Below are positions 28,186 to 37,011 of a DNA stretch of 43,133 nt, piece after piece; the stretch's first letter is position 1, and the number at the start of each line of letters is the position of its first letter. This DNA is from a virus. Location of the stretch: positions 1 through 43,133 of the IMG/VR virus record IMGVR_UViG_3300037070_003571; one strand, given 5' to 3'. A program made the position numbers and the translations under genes. Below the pieces are notes generated by a model that was not told the DNA's origin, did not search any database, and saw nothing but the letters and a program-made list of their open reading frames with translations.

Positions 28186-28322
28186 CTGCAATCTCGCTTT
28201 GTTCTTTTTGGCCCCTTGAAAAATAAGGGGAAATCGCTGGTGAGCCCTACGGGAATCGAACCCGTCTTTTCAGATTGAAAATCGGAAGGCTCCCTAGGGC
28301 GAGCCGGCGAAAAGTGCAAAAC
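28146..28322. other. attP: tRNA-derived core with arm-type repeats
   Basis: 28238-28265 in reverse reads as the 3' end of a tRNA: CCA, discriminator A, acceptor strand AGGGCTC, and a T-arm ACGGG-TTCGATT-CCCGT. The part at 28270-28286 resembles an anticodon arm (loop TTTTCAA) but has a stem mismatch, so tRNA identity is unclear. No D-arm or 5' half follows, so this is an attachment core rather than a gene. AGTGCAAAAC-like repeats lie at 28146-28155, 28158-28167, 28168-28177 and, across the core, 28313-28322, as integrase arm sites would. Confidence 0.75.
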
Positions 28323-28358
28323 TCTCGCGCACCGCTACACCCGTTCCATAGCAACGCC

Positions 28359-28550
28359 ATGACCCGCCAATTGGTCTCAATCGACGCCCCGCACTTCAAC
28401 GCCGGGCTGATCATGGAGGGAGACCGCTGCGTCAAAGCAGCGCCCATCCTGGGCTGGATGGTCGGCAAAAGCCGCTTCGTGATACGCGCCTACTGCAAGA
28501 AGAAGCGCTGGACCGTGGTGGTCGTCAGCGAGTTCGAGGAGACCCCATGA
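28359..28550 (+). CDS. 63-residue phage protein after attP
   Basis: Starts MTRQLVSIDAPHFNAGLIME, with KAAPILGWMVGKSR and a basic aromatic end. I recall this VSIDAPHF...AAPIL pattern from many phage genomes of unrelated hosts, never with a known role. It is the first gene on the far side of attP and so would lie at the prophage edge. Weak Shine-Dalgarno. Confidence 0.65.
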   Translation: MTRQLVSIDAPHFNAGLIMEGDRCVKAAPILGWMVGKSRFVIRAYCKKKRWTVVVVSEFEETP

Positions 28551-28636
28551 GCATAGTCATCGGCGCCCTGCTGTGGATCGCGGCAATCACCGCGCTGTGC
28601 GTCATTGGCGCCGCCCTGGGTAAACTCTGGGGCTAG
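28547..28636 (+). CDS. 29-residue membrane peptide
   Basis: MSIVIGALLWIAAITALCVI and eight more coding residues form a single transmembrane helix. The ATG overlaps the previous stop and the frame ends convergent, overlapping the last virion gene by four bases. A holin-like or membrane-marker role is possible but unproven. Confidence 0.45.
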   Translation: MSIVIGALLWIAAITALCVIGAALGKLWG

Positions 28637-30195
28637 GGCTGTTGCGCCCGGTCGCCCTGCAGCGCCTGGGCGATCATCGCGCGCCACTGAGCGTTCTGTT
28701 GGGCCGTATAGGCCCGCTGCAGCTTGGTGATGTCCCACTCCTCGGGAGGTTTGCCAGCGATGATGTCGGCGACACTCCTCGCCGTCTTCGCTTGGCTGCG
28801 CTTCGTTTCCCGCACGATGGCCTTGAAGGGCAATTTCAGGCCGAGGGACAGAATGTCATCGACACCGACATCGGCGACCGACAGCGCGCCGGGGGGCAGC
28901 TTCTCCCTCGGCATCGGCTGGGCCTCTGCGAAGTCGCGGGCCACCTGTGTGTCGGCCTCGGCGATGGCTTTGCGCCGGGCCAGTAGCGCATCCCGCTGGG
29001 CGGCGCCGGTGGGGTTGTCCATCAGCGCCTGTTCCAAAATCCTCAGCCGGTCGCCCTCGGGGCCAGCCGGCGCCGCACCGGCCATGGTGAGGGGGCGGCT
29101 TGGCTCGACGGCTTCGGGTAGCGCTCTCGAATAAGCCAGCGGTGAAGAGGTGGGCTCAGGCGCCGCCGCAGGCGGCGGCTCGGAGTATCGGAGGGATGAC
29201 GACGTCGGCGCCGGTGGGACCTCTGGCGGGGCCTTCGAATACCTGAGAGTTGATAGCTGGGGCTCTGGACCCGCCCGCAGCGGCGGCAAACTCATCTGCG
29301 GGGCCACGGGCGGACGCTCGGGCGTCCGCAGCGGCGGCAGGGTGGTCTGAGGAATCGACGGCGTCGCAGGCGTCGCAGGCGTCCGCAGCGGCGGCAGGGC
29401 GGTGCGCGGGATCGGGGGCGCTGGCGCCTTCTTGATGTCCCGCGTGACCTCCGACAGGATGGCCTTCGCCTTCATCTCCGGAGCGGACGCGCCCCGAAGG
29501 GCTTTTCCGACCCTCGCGGTGGCCTTACCGGCCGCAGTGATCGGCTTGCTTCCCGCGGCGCCGCCGAACAGCGAACCAAGCGCCTCGCCCGCGCCCATCC
29601 ACTCCGGATGACCCAGGAGCCTGGCCGCCTCGCTCAGACCCACGCCGCCAGCCACCGAGAGCCCATAGCTGAGCGGCCCCCCAACCAGCCCTGGCACGTT
29701 GTGGCCGGCGACGCGGGTCGCGCGCCCGGTAAAGTGCTGTGGTTCGTGAAATTCGCCGGTGCGCTTCTTGATCTCACTGAGCATCCCTTCGGTGGAGGGG
29801 CCGCTCGGATTGATCAGGCCCAGGGCGTGGGGCGGCCCTGACATTGCGGCGGCGTGGCGCTGGTCGCGCTGCCGCTGAGTCAGCGGCTCGCGGCCCATCA
29901 GTCCGCGTAACTGATCCGCGCCCCATTCGGATGCGCCCGCCTCAGCCTCAGCTAGTGCGCGCGGGATACCCAGAACACCGGCGCCGGCTTCCGCCAACGA
30001 TCCAGGCAGCGAGCGCAGAGCGTCCTCGACGTGGCCGACGCGGGTTTCCGGCGCCTGCCGCGCCAACTCGGCGTCCAGTTCGGCGTCCGACATGCCGGCA
30101 TAGCGGTTGGGGTCAGGGGCCCTGGACGCGGCGGCTTTCTGCTGCCGCGCCAACTCGGCGTCCAGTTCCTGGTCGGACATCTTCGAGTAGTCCAT
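28633..30195 (-). CDS. Ejection/internal virion-type protein with repeats
   Basis: 520 residues, last gene of the late operon. Two copies of MSDxELDAELARQ (about residues 6-18 and 35-47) open the protein, matched by a 27-base DNA repeat. Residues 60-230 are Gly/Ala-rich and partly hydrophobic, like membrane-active ejection proteins. A long Pro-rich linker has LPPLR and LRYS-type repeats, and a charged helical C-terminus follows. Adjacent to a transglycosylase-bearing ejection protein. GTG 30198 is an alternative start. Confidence 0.6.
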   Translation of the reverse strand: MDYSKMSDQELDAELARQQKAAASRAPDPNRYAGMSDAELDAELARQAPETRVGHVEDALRSLPGSLAEAGAGVLGIPRALAEAEAGASEWGADQLRGLMGREPLTQRQRDQRHAAAMSGPPHALGLINPSGPSTEGMLSEIKKRTGEFHEPQHFTGRATRVAGHNVPGLVGGPLSYGLSVAGGVGLSEAARLLGHPEWMGAGEALGSLFGGAAGSKPITAAGKATARVGKALRGASAPEMKAKAILSEVTRDIKKAPAPPIPRTALPPLRTPATPATPSIPQTTLPPLRTPERPPVAPQMSLPPLRAGPEPQLSTLRYSKAPPEVPPAPTSSSLRYSEPPPAAAPEPTSSPLAYSRALPEAVEPSRPLTMAGAAPAGPEGDRLRILEQALMDNPTGAAQRDALLARRKAIAEADTQVARDFAEAQPMPREKLPPGALSVADVGVDDILSLGLKLPFKAIVRETKRSQAKTARSVADIIAGKPPEEWDITKLQRAYTAQQNAQWRAMIAQALQGDRAQQP

Positions 30196-32333
30196 CACCG
30201 ACCACCCGCACGGGCGCGCTCACGCCTCGCCTTTTCCTCAAGGAGTCTGGGATCGATCCCAGGCGTCGCCGGCACCGCCCTGCCGCCGCCGATAAGGTCC
30301 CGAAAGCCGCCAGGAGCGCCCTTGGCGATGGTGTTGATATTGGGCACCGCAGGAAGTTCCGGCAGGTATTGGCTGGCGATCTCATCAATCACGGGAACAA
30401 GGTCTTGGCCCTGCGCCTTGCCTGCGTCACCGAAGACCCGCCTCTCGACATTGATCCTGGCCCGAAGGTCGCGCTGCGTCTGGGTGGCGGCGTCGAAGAC
30501 CGCATGGGCCAGGGCCTGGCGCACTTCAGGTGGCAGTTTCTGGCCGCTCAGCAGCCAATCCTTGAACTGCAGAAACTGCTTGATCGGGCCCGCCGCCTCG
30601 TCAAACATCTTAGTCGAGAACTGGCGCGCGACCCCGCCGGTGGCGACCTGGGCCGCCAGGTCTTTCAGGATAGCGTCCGGCACGCCGCCGGGCTGGCCGG
30701 TGGCCTTCACCATCTCCATGTAGCGGCCGACCGCCAACCGGGCCTTCTCCGCTTCCTGGGAGTTCTGCAAGCCGCTGATCCGCTCCTGCTGCTTGGCGAC
30801 CGGGAAGGCGTCGTCGATCTCCTTCTTCCAGCCCAAACCCTCCTGGCGCCAGATGTGGTCGGCGCCGGGGAAGCGGTAGAGGCCGTTGCCGAGCGAGATG
30901 GGCTTGCCGGCGCTGGGTGTCAGCTCCGCGCTGGCGGCGCTTTGTGAAGCGCCACCCTCCGGGGCCGGGCGAATGGGAACGAGGCCCCGCTCAGTCAGGT
31001 ACGACTTGCCGCCGTCCTGGACCCTTGGGTTGAGGCGCCGCGTAACCTCCCCGCTGGGAGCGGTATAAACGTCCTCATAAGGGGTGCTGCTGGCTTCGCC
31101 CTTTTGAATGTAGATCGGCTTACCATCCGGCCCGTAGGTCCACCCCTTGTCCAACTCCACCGGCGCGCGCTTGCGGTCGATCACATCCTGGGCGACCTTC
31201 TGGGCGGCGTCGTAGTAGGCGGGGTTCTGGGTCTTGCCCCAGAGCCCCATCAGCCGGTCGTATTCGGCGATGTCGCCGGGCGTGGCGCCGGGGCCGGTGG
31301 GGACGCCGCCCTGGGCGGTGGGCGCGGCGCCGCCACCGCGCCCCGCAGCCGCCGCCTGAAGCTCAGGGAAGCCCGCCAGCACGCCCTGGCCCATCCCCAG
31401 CGCCGGACCCGGCGCAGGGGCTACAGCGGCGTCCTGGGCGACCGGCGGGGCCTGCGCGGAGGGGGCGGTCGTCTGGGTGGGGGGGCGCCCCGAGATAATC
31501 CTATCCACCAGCGCCAGGGTCTCTTTCGGCAGGTGCTTGAGGTCGCCACTCCACTTGTCGGCCCGGCCCGGCCCCCAGTTATAAGCCGCCACCACGCGGG
31601 TCGGATCGTTCGAATAGCGGCCCTTCATAGCGGCGAGGTAGTCGCGGCCGACCCGGGCCTTTTCGGCCAGGGAGTTGTCCTGGGCGGGCCGCACCCCGAA
31701 CCCCGGATCGTTGGCAGTGGCGCCCATCACCTGCATTTCGCTCTCAGCGCCTTTGGAGCTGACCGCGCCGCGCCGGTTGCGGCTCTCGGCCATCGCCATG
31801 CGCTCAGGGCTCAGGTCGTCCATGCTCAGCCCGCCCACCGGCGGCGGGGCCATAGCCGCCTCGGGTTGGATGGCGTCGGCCATCTGGCCCAGTTGCAGCG
31901 GCGGCATCTTGATTTGCGGCGGCGCACCGAAGCCGGTCTGTTCGGTCGGGGCCTGGGGCGCGGCCGCCTGGATCGGCGCCTGCTGCTGAACGCCCTGCAG
32001 CATCGCCGTGGGGGCGGCCTTGCGGTCGCCGAACGCCGCCGTTTCGTTGCTGGTCGCGGCGTCGCTCATCACCGTTCCGGTGCGCTCGTAGAGGTCGCGG
32101 GTCCGCTTGTCCGCACTGCGCGAGAGCAGCGCCGTGGCCAGCAGGTTGCCGCCGAGCGCCCAGGGCGACTTCAGGTTCTGGCCGCCGGTCTCCAGCAGGT
32201 GGCTCAGCATCTCAGAGGTGCGCGACGCGCGCTGGGCGTCCGGCAGCAGCCCGATCCCACCGCGCTGGATCGCCTGCTCGATGATCTGCTTCTGGGTGAG
32301 CGGGATGCCGGAAAGGAGTGGGCGCGCGGCCAT
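30195..32333 (-). CDS. Internal virion protein with lytic transglycosylase domain
   Basis: 712 residues. It should be ejected with the DNA and open a local hole in peptidoglycan. The SLT-like domain spans about 170-275: AESRNRRGAVSSKGAESEMQ with catalytic Glu183, then DYLAAMKGRYSNDPTRVVAA and AYNWGPG (250-256). Flanking regions are Ala/Gln/Pro-rich, with a long helical C-terminal half. It ends PATPGIDPRLLEEKARRERA, and TPGIDP also occurs near the scaffold C-terminus. It is the only recognised peptidoglycan-degrading domain in the window. Confidence 0.8.
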   Translation of the reverse strand: MAARPLLSGIPLTQKQIIEQAIQRGGIGLLPDAQRASRTSEMLSHLLETGGQNLKSPWALGGNLLATALLSRSADKRTRDLYERTGTVMSDAATSNETAAFGDRKAAPTAMLQGVQQQAPIQAAAPQAPTEQTGFGAPPQIKMPPLQLGQMADAIQPEAAMAPPPVGGLSMDDLSPERMAMAESRNRRGAVSSKGAESEMQVMGATANDPGFGVRPAQDNSLAEKARVGRDYLAAMKGRYSNDPTRVVAAYNWGPGRADKWSGDLKHLPKETLALVDRIISGRPPTQTTAPSAQAPPVAQDAAVAPAPGPALGMGQGVLAGFPELQAAAAGRGGGAAPTAQGGVPTGPGATPGDIAEYDRLMGLWGKTQNPAYYDAAQKVAQDVIDRKRAPVELDKGWTYGPDGKPIYIQKGEASSTPYEDVYTAPSGEVTRRLNPRVQDGGKSYLTERGLVPIRPAPEGGASQSAASAELTPSAGKPISLGNGLYRFPGADHIWRQEGLGWKKEIDDAFPVAKQQERISGLQNSQEAEKARLAVGRYMEMVKATGQPGGVPDAILKDLAAQVATGGVARQFSTKMFDEAAGPIKQFLQFKDWLLSGQKLPPEVRQALAHAVFDAATQTQRDLRARINVERRVFGDAGKAQGQDLVPVIDEIASQYLPELPAVPNINTIAKGAPGGFRDLIGGGRAVPATPGIDPRLLEEKARRERARAGGR

Positions 32334-32336
32334 GGC

Positions 32337-32582
32337 TCAAATACTCGACTGACTGGCGCCGATGCCGTTGGGGTAGAGCAGCTTGTCCAAGAGCTTACCG
32401 ACCAACCCCTGGTTCTGGGCCTGCTGGTTGCTGCCGCCGTACTTCATCAGTGCGGTAGCCAGCATGTCGGAGCCGAAGGCCACTGGCGACGACATCGGCT
32501 GGGTCTGCATGTGGCGCATCAAGAGCTGCTGCGGCTCGCTCAGCTGGCTCTGGCCCATGGCCGAAAGCGGGGGAAGGTTCAT
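32337..32582 (-). CDS. 81-residue virion-operon protein
   Basis: Gln/Met/Ser-rich, with a helical middle (QQLLMRHMQTQP) and a hydrophobic patch (FGSDMLATALMKYGG). The stop is two bases before the transglycosylase gene. The first residues overlap the end of the S74 protein. The gene order suggests a small ejection or tail component. Confidence 0.6.
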   Translation of the reverse strand: MNLPPLSAMGQSQLSEPQQLLMRHMQTQPMSSPVAFGSDMLATALMKYGGSNQQAQNQGLVGKLLDKLLYPNGIGASQSSI

Positions 32583-34237
32583 GCCGCCAGCCTTTCGTAG
32601 TTGACGCGCAGCCAGCCATCCGGGCCCTCGACCACGCAGTCAGGCCGCACGGGCCGGACCTCTTGAGCCATGACCCCCTCGCGCCACTTGTCCTCGCCGC
32701 GCAGCTTGTAGACGTAGAGCTTGAAGCCGGCGCGCTCGCCGACCTCATGGATGTCGCGCTTCAGCCGGCGGTCGGACTTCATGCCGGCGGTGAGCCCGGC
32801 CGAGCCGAGGTTGAACAGGCCGCCCAGCGCCGAGCCGTAGGCCCCCATCTTCGCCTGATAAGCCGCTTGCTGGCCCTGCTGGTTCAGGTCATAGGCGCCC
32901 AGCACGTTGGTGTTGGCCACTTGGGCGGGGGTGTAGCCGAAGCCCTGCGGGGCCTGCACCTGGCCCAGGCCCAGCAGCGCCGACATCTGGTTGATCGACT
33001 GGTTCTGGCTGTAGGCCTGCTGCTGGAATTGCTGCTGCTGGCGCTCGTTCTCAAACTGGCGCTGCTGCATCTGCTGGGCGAAGGCCTGCTGCTCGGCCTG
33101 GTTCTGGAAACCGGCCGAGGCCAGCCGGTTGCCGGTGTCCTGCTGGCGGGCCTGATTGGCGAAATCGGCCGCGCCCATGTTCTGGGTGTACTGCTGGGCG
33201 GCGCCCTGGTTGCCGAACTGGCCGGCGGCCTGGGCCTGGGCGAAACGGTCGTTGGCCGCCTGGTTGAAGAACTGGCTGGCCCCCATGCCTTGGGCGAACT
33301 GCTGGCCGGCGGCGGCGTTGGCGAACTCGGCCTGCGCCTGACCCTGGCCGAACTGCTGGCCCTGGGCGGCGTTGTAGGCCTGCATCTGGCCGAGGTTCTG
33401 GCCGTACTGCTGGCCCGCCGCCTGGTTGGCGAACTGGCCGGACGCCAGCTGCTGGCCGTAGCCCTGCTGCTGGGCCCCCAGGCCAGCCTGCACGGCCGAG
33501 TAATTGGCCTGGTTATAGGCGTCGGTCTTGGCCCGGTTGAGGTTGCCCAACTCGGTCTGGGCGGCGGTGGAGCCGCCGGCAAGGCCCTGCGCCGCCAGCC
33601 GTGCGCGGGTCTGGTCCTCGGCCTGCTGCCACTGCGGATCGAGCCGCGATGTGGCCTGCCCATAGACCGCGTCCTGGGCCGCCTTCACCGACTGGTCGAA
33701 CGGCTGGCCGCCCACCTGGCCCTGGACCTGCTGGCCCTGGCTGAAGGTGTTCTGCAGCCCGTAGTTATTGATACCGCCCTGGACGTCCTGGCCGTGGGCG
33801 AACTGGTCCTGCAACCCCTGCTGCTGCAGGTCGGTCTGCACCCCGCGCCCCTGGTCGAAGCTCTGGGTCGCCGAGTCGTAGCTGGGGGTCGAGACGATGT
33901 CGCCCATGCCCGCCGCGCCCTGCAGCTGGCCCAGCTGGAGGTTCTGGCCCAGCGCGTTGCCGACGCGGCCGAGCTGCTGGCCGGCGATGTCCACCGCCCC
34001 CTGCTGGGCGCGCATCGAGCTGTCGTAGAGCGCCTGCTGCTCGGGGCTGAGCGCGATGGTCTGGGTCCACTGGTCGGAACCGGGGTTCTCCTGGTTCCAG
34101 CTGACATTGCCGTAGGGGGTACGCTGGTTGGCGTTGTTAATGGTGGCTTGCAGCCGGGCGGTCGCCTCGTTGGACGCCGTTTGCGCGTTGGACACCACCA
34201 TGGGGTCCGGCGGGGTAGGCGCTGAGGGCTTGCCCAT
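32579..34237 (-). CDS. Repeat-rich virion protein with S74 chaperone domain
   Basis: 552 residues from ATG 34237 (GTG 34240 possible). The N-terminal 250 residues are Gln/Gly-rich. Residues about 254-415 are nine tandem 18-residue units of the type NQAxxQQFxQxxxxxxFA, with an aromatic at positions 8 and 17; 18 residues equal five helical turns. The last 67 residues are a peptidase S74 intramolecular chaperone: KSDRRLKRDI with the Ser-Asp cleavage site, then VYKLRG and GVMAQEV. S74 domains trim themselves from trimeric fibres or needles after folding. A tail-fibre or needle role is likely. Confidence 0.75.
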   Translation of the reverse strand: MGKPSAPTPPDPMVVSNAQTASNEATARLQATINNANQRTPYGNVSWNQENPGSDQWTQTIALSPEQQALYDSSMRAQQGAVDIAGQQLGRVGNALGQNLQLGQLQGAAGMGDIVSTPSYDSATQSFDQGRGVQTDLQQQGLQDQFAHGQDVQGGINNYGLQNTFSQGQQVQGQVGGQPFDQSVKAAQDAVYGQATSRLDPQWQQAEDQTRARLAAQGLAGGSTAAQTELGNLNRAKTDAYNQANYSAVQAGLGAQQQGYGQQLASGQFANQAAGQQYGQNLGQMQAYNAAQGQQFGQGQAQAEFANAAAGQQFAQGMGASQFFNQAANDRFAQAQAAGQFGNQGAAQQYTQNMGAADFANQARQQDTGNRLASAGFQNQAEQQAFAQQMQQRQFENERQQQQFQQQAYSQNQSINQMSALLGLGQVQAPQGFGYTPAQVANTNVLGAYDLNQQGQQAAYQAKMGAYGSALGGLFNLGSAGLTAGMKSDRRLKRDIHEVGERAGFKLYVYKLRGEDKWREGVMAQEVRPVRPDCVVEGPDGWLRVNYERLAA

Positions 34238-34664
34238 CACTCCACCTTGATCTGAGCCATTCGTCCTTGAGTAGGCCGTAGAGCACCGCGTCGTCGCTCA
34301 GCAGGCCCTTGCGGACGATGCCCTCGCAGCGGAAGCCCAGCTTCTCGACGAAGCCCCGCGTGCGCTTGTCGCGACGCGCAGTGATGGCGGTCACTCGCAC
34401 GCAGTTTAGTTGCCTGAAGGGGTAGGTGAGGATTTCCCTCACAATTGAGCGGGTTAGCCATCTGGGGGTCTCGCTGGCGCAGGCCATCTCCAGGCTCCGC
34501 AGCGCCGGGCGCCACTCGGTGAACACCACCCCGCCCAGGGGTCGGCCGTCGCGGCTCTCGACCCCGATGGCGGTGCAGGCGGCGAACGGCAGGCCGTGCA
34601 TGTGCGGGATGCGCTGCGCCACCCAGGCGGCGACCGCCGCGTCGCGGCCCACCACCAGCCTCAT
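34137..34664 (-). CDS. GNAT-family acetyltransferase
   Basis: 175 residues. The acetyl-CoA-binding region reads VRVTAITARRDKRTRGFVEK and LGFRCEGIVRKGL, a standard GNAT motif A/B ending. Such enzymes recur among podovirus tail genes and may modify virion or host proteins; the substrate is unknown. The last about 34 residues overlap the next gene by roughly 100 bases and have poor composition, so the working protein may end near residue 140. ATG overlaps the upstream stop. Confidence 0.75.
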   Translation of the reverse strand: MRLVVGRDAAVAAWVAQRIPHMHGLPFAACTAIGVESRDGRPLGGVVFTEWRPALRSLEMACASETPRWLTRSIVREILTYPFRQLNCVRVTAITARRDKRTRGFVEKLGFRCEGIVRKGLLSDDAVLYGLLKDEWLRSRWSDGQALSAYPAGPHGGVQRANGVQRGDRPAASHH

Positions 34665-36310
34665 AGCTGGCCCCCGGTTTCGTACATCAGGTCGAAGCTC
34701 AAGAGCTGGCAGGGCACGTCGAACGGCAGGCCGGTGCTGATCAGCAGGCCAGCGGTGGGGTCTCCAGCGTCGATCCCCAGGTAGTGCGGCGGGATGTCGC
34801 CCACGTCGAGCAGCGCCACGTCGGTGTCACCCAGCAGGCTGATCCGCATCCGGGGGGCTCCGACGTAGCCAACCCCGGAGGCGCCGGTCCAGTCAAAGCG
34901 GATTTCCGCCGCCGCCGCCCCGGAGGAGACCACGGTGGGCACGGCCACCGGCGCGGTCTGCTGGAAGTCCACATTGACCTCCAGCGCCGGCTTGACCTGG
35001 GGGATGGTGTTCATCACCGGCCGGATCGAGATGAAGCGCTTGATCTGGGCCCCGGAGCCATAGGACGAGAACGCCCCCAGCACGTCGCCGATGATCGCCG
35101 CGCCATTGTCCGAGGAGCCGATGCCGGCCTGCATCACCCCATCGACGTGGCCGAAGTAGACGTTGGAGTTGGCCATCTCCCAGCACAGCGAGTTCCAGCC
35201 GGTGAACCTGCACCAGGCCCCGGTCATGGCGTTCTGCACGAACTGCACGGCGGTGGCGTTGGTGGCGGTGGGCACGTTGAAAATGGCCAGCGAGGAGCCC
35301 TGCGGGCTGGTGGGGCCGCCGAAGGTGGTGAGGATGCCCTGCCAGCCGATCTGGTTGAAATAGGCCCGGGCGGCCTCGGAGAAGGCCTGCATGATCTGCC
35401 GGGTCATCGCCACGTTGCCTTGCTGGGTCCGGTCCAGGGTCAGGCCCTGGCTGAGCGGAATGATGCCGTCCACCGTCGCCAGCGCCAGGTCGCCGCCGAA
35501 CTTGACCAGCGACTGCGGCCCCAGCGGCGGCCCGAAGTCATAGACCCCCACCAGGGTGAAGCTGGCGGCGACGGTGGGGTCGATCCCCTGGTAGATCGCC
35601 ACCTGCCCCTGGTCGGTGACGAACACCGCGTAGTCGTCGGCGGTCACCGCCAGCTGGGCGCTCCAGTTGGCGCCGCAGACCAGCCGGCCGCCCTTGGAGA
35701 AGATCGGCGCCAGGTCCAAGAGGGTGCAGGCCCCGCCCACCGCCCCGGCCGCCGGGTTCCAGACCCTCAGGCTATTGGCCTCCAGGTAGTAGAGCCGGGC
35801 CTTGTGGGCGAAGACGTTGAAGAGGGTGGTCGGGACCAGCACCGGCGGGCCGGCCCCGGAGAGCGCCGGGACCGCCGCCCAGACCCCGGCGTTGTAGCCG
35901 ATGGGCGCGTTCACCCCGTTGCAGGCGACGATCCAGGCCCCGGCGGCGTTGGACCAGGCGGTGTAGTTGAAGCGGTTGGAGGTCAGGCCGCCCAGCATCA
36001 GCACCGGCGGCACGCCAGCGGCCGACACGTCGTAGATGCCACCGCCGGACGCGGCGAAGAGGTCGTCATTCACCCCCGAGCGGAACGACATCAGCGTCTC
36101 CACCGGCGCGGCGGTGGAGACATGCGGCAGGTAGCCCCGCCGCAGCTCGACGTAGCCGGCCCGGGGGATGATGTTGTCGAGGATCACCGCGTTGATCGGC
36201 GGCATCGCCGCCAGCGGGTTCAGCGCATCCCAGCCGCCCACCGGCGCGGGGATCGAGCGGCCCACCACCACCTGGGTCTTCGGGCCTTTGGTGCGGAGCG
36301 CGGTGCGCAT
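34661..36310 (-). CDS. Tail nozzle/stabilisation-type protein
   Basis: 549 residues. Beta-rich throughout with many short Gly-containing strands and a repeated x-D-x-x-FAVFVTDQGQ-like blade pattern, consistent with the beta-propeller of T7 gp12- or P22 gp10-like nozzle proteins that close the short tail. The length suits these. It follows the adaptor gene directly, as in such phages. The start overlaps the adaptor stop by one base. Confidence 0.7.
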   Translation of the reverse strand: MRTALRTKGPKTQVVVGRSIPAPVGGWDALNPLAAMPPINAVILDNIIPRAGYVELRRGYLPHVSTAAPVETLMSFRSGVNDDLFAASGGGIYDVSAAGVPPVLMLGGLTSNRFNYTAWSNAAGAWIVACNGVNAPIGYNAGVWAAVPALSGAGPPVLVPTTLFNVFAHKARLYYLEANSLRVWNPAAGAVGGACTLLDLAPIFSKGGRLVCGANWSAQLAVTADDYAVFVTDQGQVAIYQGIDPTVAASFTLVGVYDFGPPLGPQSLVKFGGDLALATVDGIIPLSQGLTLDRTQQGNVAMTRQIMQAFSEAARAYFNQIGWQGILTTFGGPTSPQGSSLAIFNVPTATNATAVQFVQNAMTGAWCRFTGWNSLCWEMANSNVYFGHVDGVMQAGIGSSDNGAAIIGDVLGAFSSYGSGAQIKRFISIRPVMNTIPQVKPALEVNVDFQQTAPVAVPTVVSSGAAAAEIRFDWTGASGVGYVGAPRMRISLLGDTDVALLDVGDIPPHYLGIDAGDPTAGLLISTGLPFDVPCQLLSFDLMYETGGQL

Positions 36311-37011
36311 CAGATGTACGGGAAGTCACCGTCCGGCAGGTTGATCCGGCTGGGATCGACGGGCCTGGGCGTGGTGGAGAGCACGGTGGCGGCGCCGTCG
36401 CGGGCCGACAGGGTCTCCAGGGCCCGCTCGTAGGTCGCCATCTCCTCGGCGTAGTCCAGGCCCTTGCCGCGCAAGAAGCGCCACATGATGGAGAGGGTCA
36501 GCACCTCCTCGTCCAGCAGCGAGAAGTCATCGTCGCGGACCATGCGGTTGATCGGCGTGCCATCGGCCCGCTGGGCCCAGTTCTTCGACACGTACTCGTA
36601 GGCGATGGTCTGGCCCGCCGGCGGCGTCGGGACCATCAGGAACTCGCCGGTACGCTGGCGGAAGCTCAGGTAGACCATGTTGAAGATCGGCTGCGCCTGG
36701 ATCGCCTGCCAGCGCTGCGGCGTGATCGGCCCATAGACCCCGCGCCGGGTGGTGCGGTTGAAGAAGCTGTTGGGGATGAAGCGGTCCCAGTCCGCCGGCA
36801 CGGACCCGACCTGTTCGGGGGTGGCGGTGGTGACGAAGGTCTGCTCGGTCACCAGCACCTGCCAGGCATAGCTGTCCACCATGTCCTTGCCCTGCTGGTT
36901 CAGCAGCGCGGCCAGCTGGCGCACCTGGCGGTCGGTGGAGGTCTCCACCGCGTCGGGGACCACCAGGGACAGCCGCTCGCAGGTGTCCTGAATGACGCTC
37001 AGGAGGGTCAT
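36310..37011 (-). CDS. Head-tail adaptor (gp4/gp11-like)
   Basis: 233 residues. An all-helical N-terminal domain (LLSVIQDTCERLSLVVPDAV, RQLAALLNQQGKDMVDSYAW) is typical of adaptor proteins that bind the portal ring. A beta insertion and a C-terminal helical segment with WRFLRGKGLDYAEEMATYER follow. The next gene is the nozzle-like protein, which supports the assignment. Confidence 0.75.
   Translation of the reverse strand: MTLLSVIQDTCERLSLVVPDAVETSTDRQVRQLAALLNQQGKDMVDSYAWQVLVTEQTFVTTATPEQVGSVPADWDRFIPNSFFNRTTRRGVYGPITPQRWQAIQAQPIFNMVYLSFRQRTGEFLMVPTPPAGQTIAYEYVSKNWAQRADGTPINRMVRDDDFSLLDEEVLTLSIMWRFLRGKGLDYAEEMATYERALETLSARDGAATVLSTTPRPVDPSRINLPDGDFPYI

Noticed and set aside
28238-28290. Functional tRNA gene on the minus strand
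   Set aside because: Only the 3' half is present; the 5' acceptor strand and D-arm are missing, so it is an attachment core.
32996-33481. Regularly spaced repeats that could be taken for a CRISPR array
   Set aside because: The 54-base period is in frame within a virion gene, with no constant repeat or unique spacers and no cas genes.
32663-34225. Plus-strand open frame of 520 codons, Leu/Gly-rich
   Set aside because: Exact antisense of the Gln-rich repeat protein; its apparent hydrophobic repeats are the complement of the CAG-like codons.
34784-36433. Long plus-strand open frame of 549 codons
   Set aside because: Antisense of the nozzle-like and adaptor genes; Arg/His/Gly/Asp-rich composition typical of GC-rich antisense frames.
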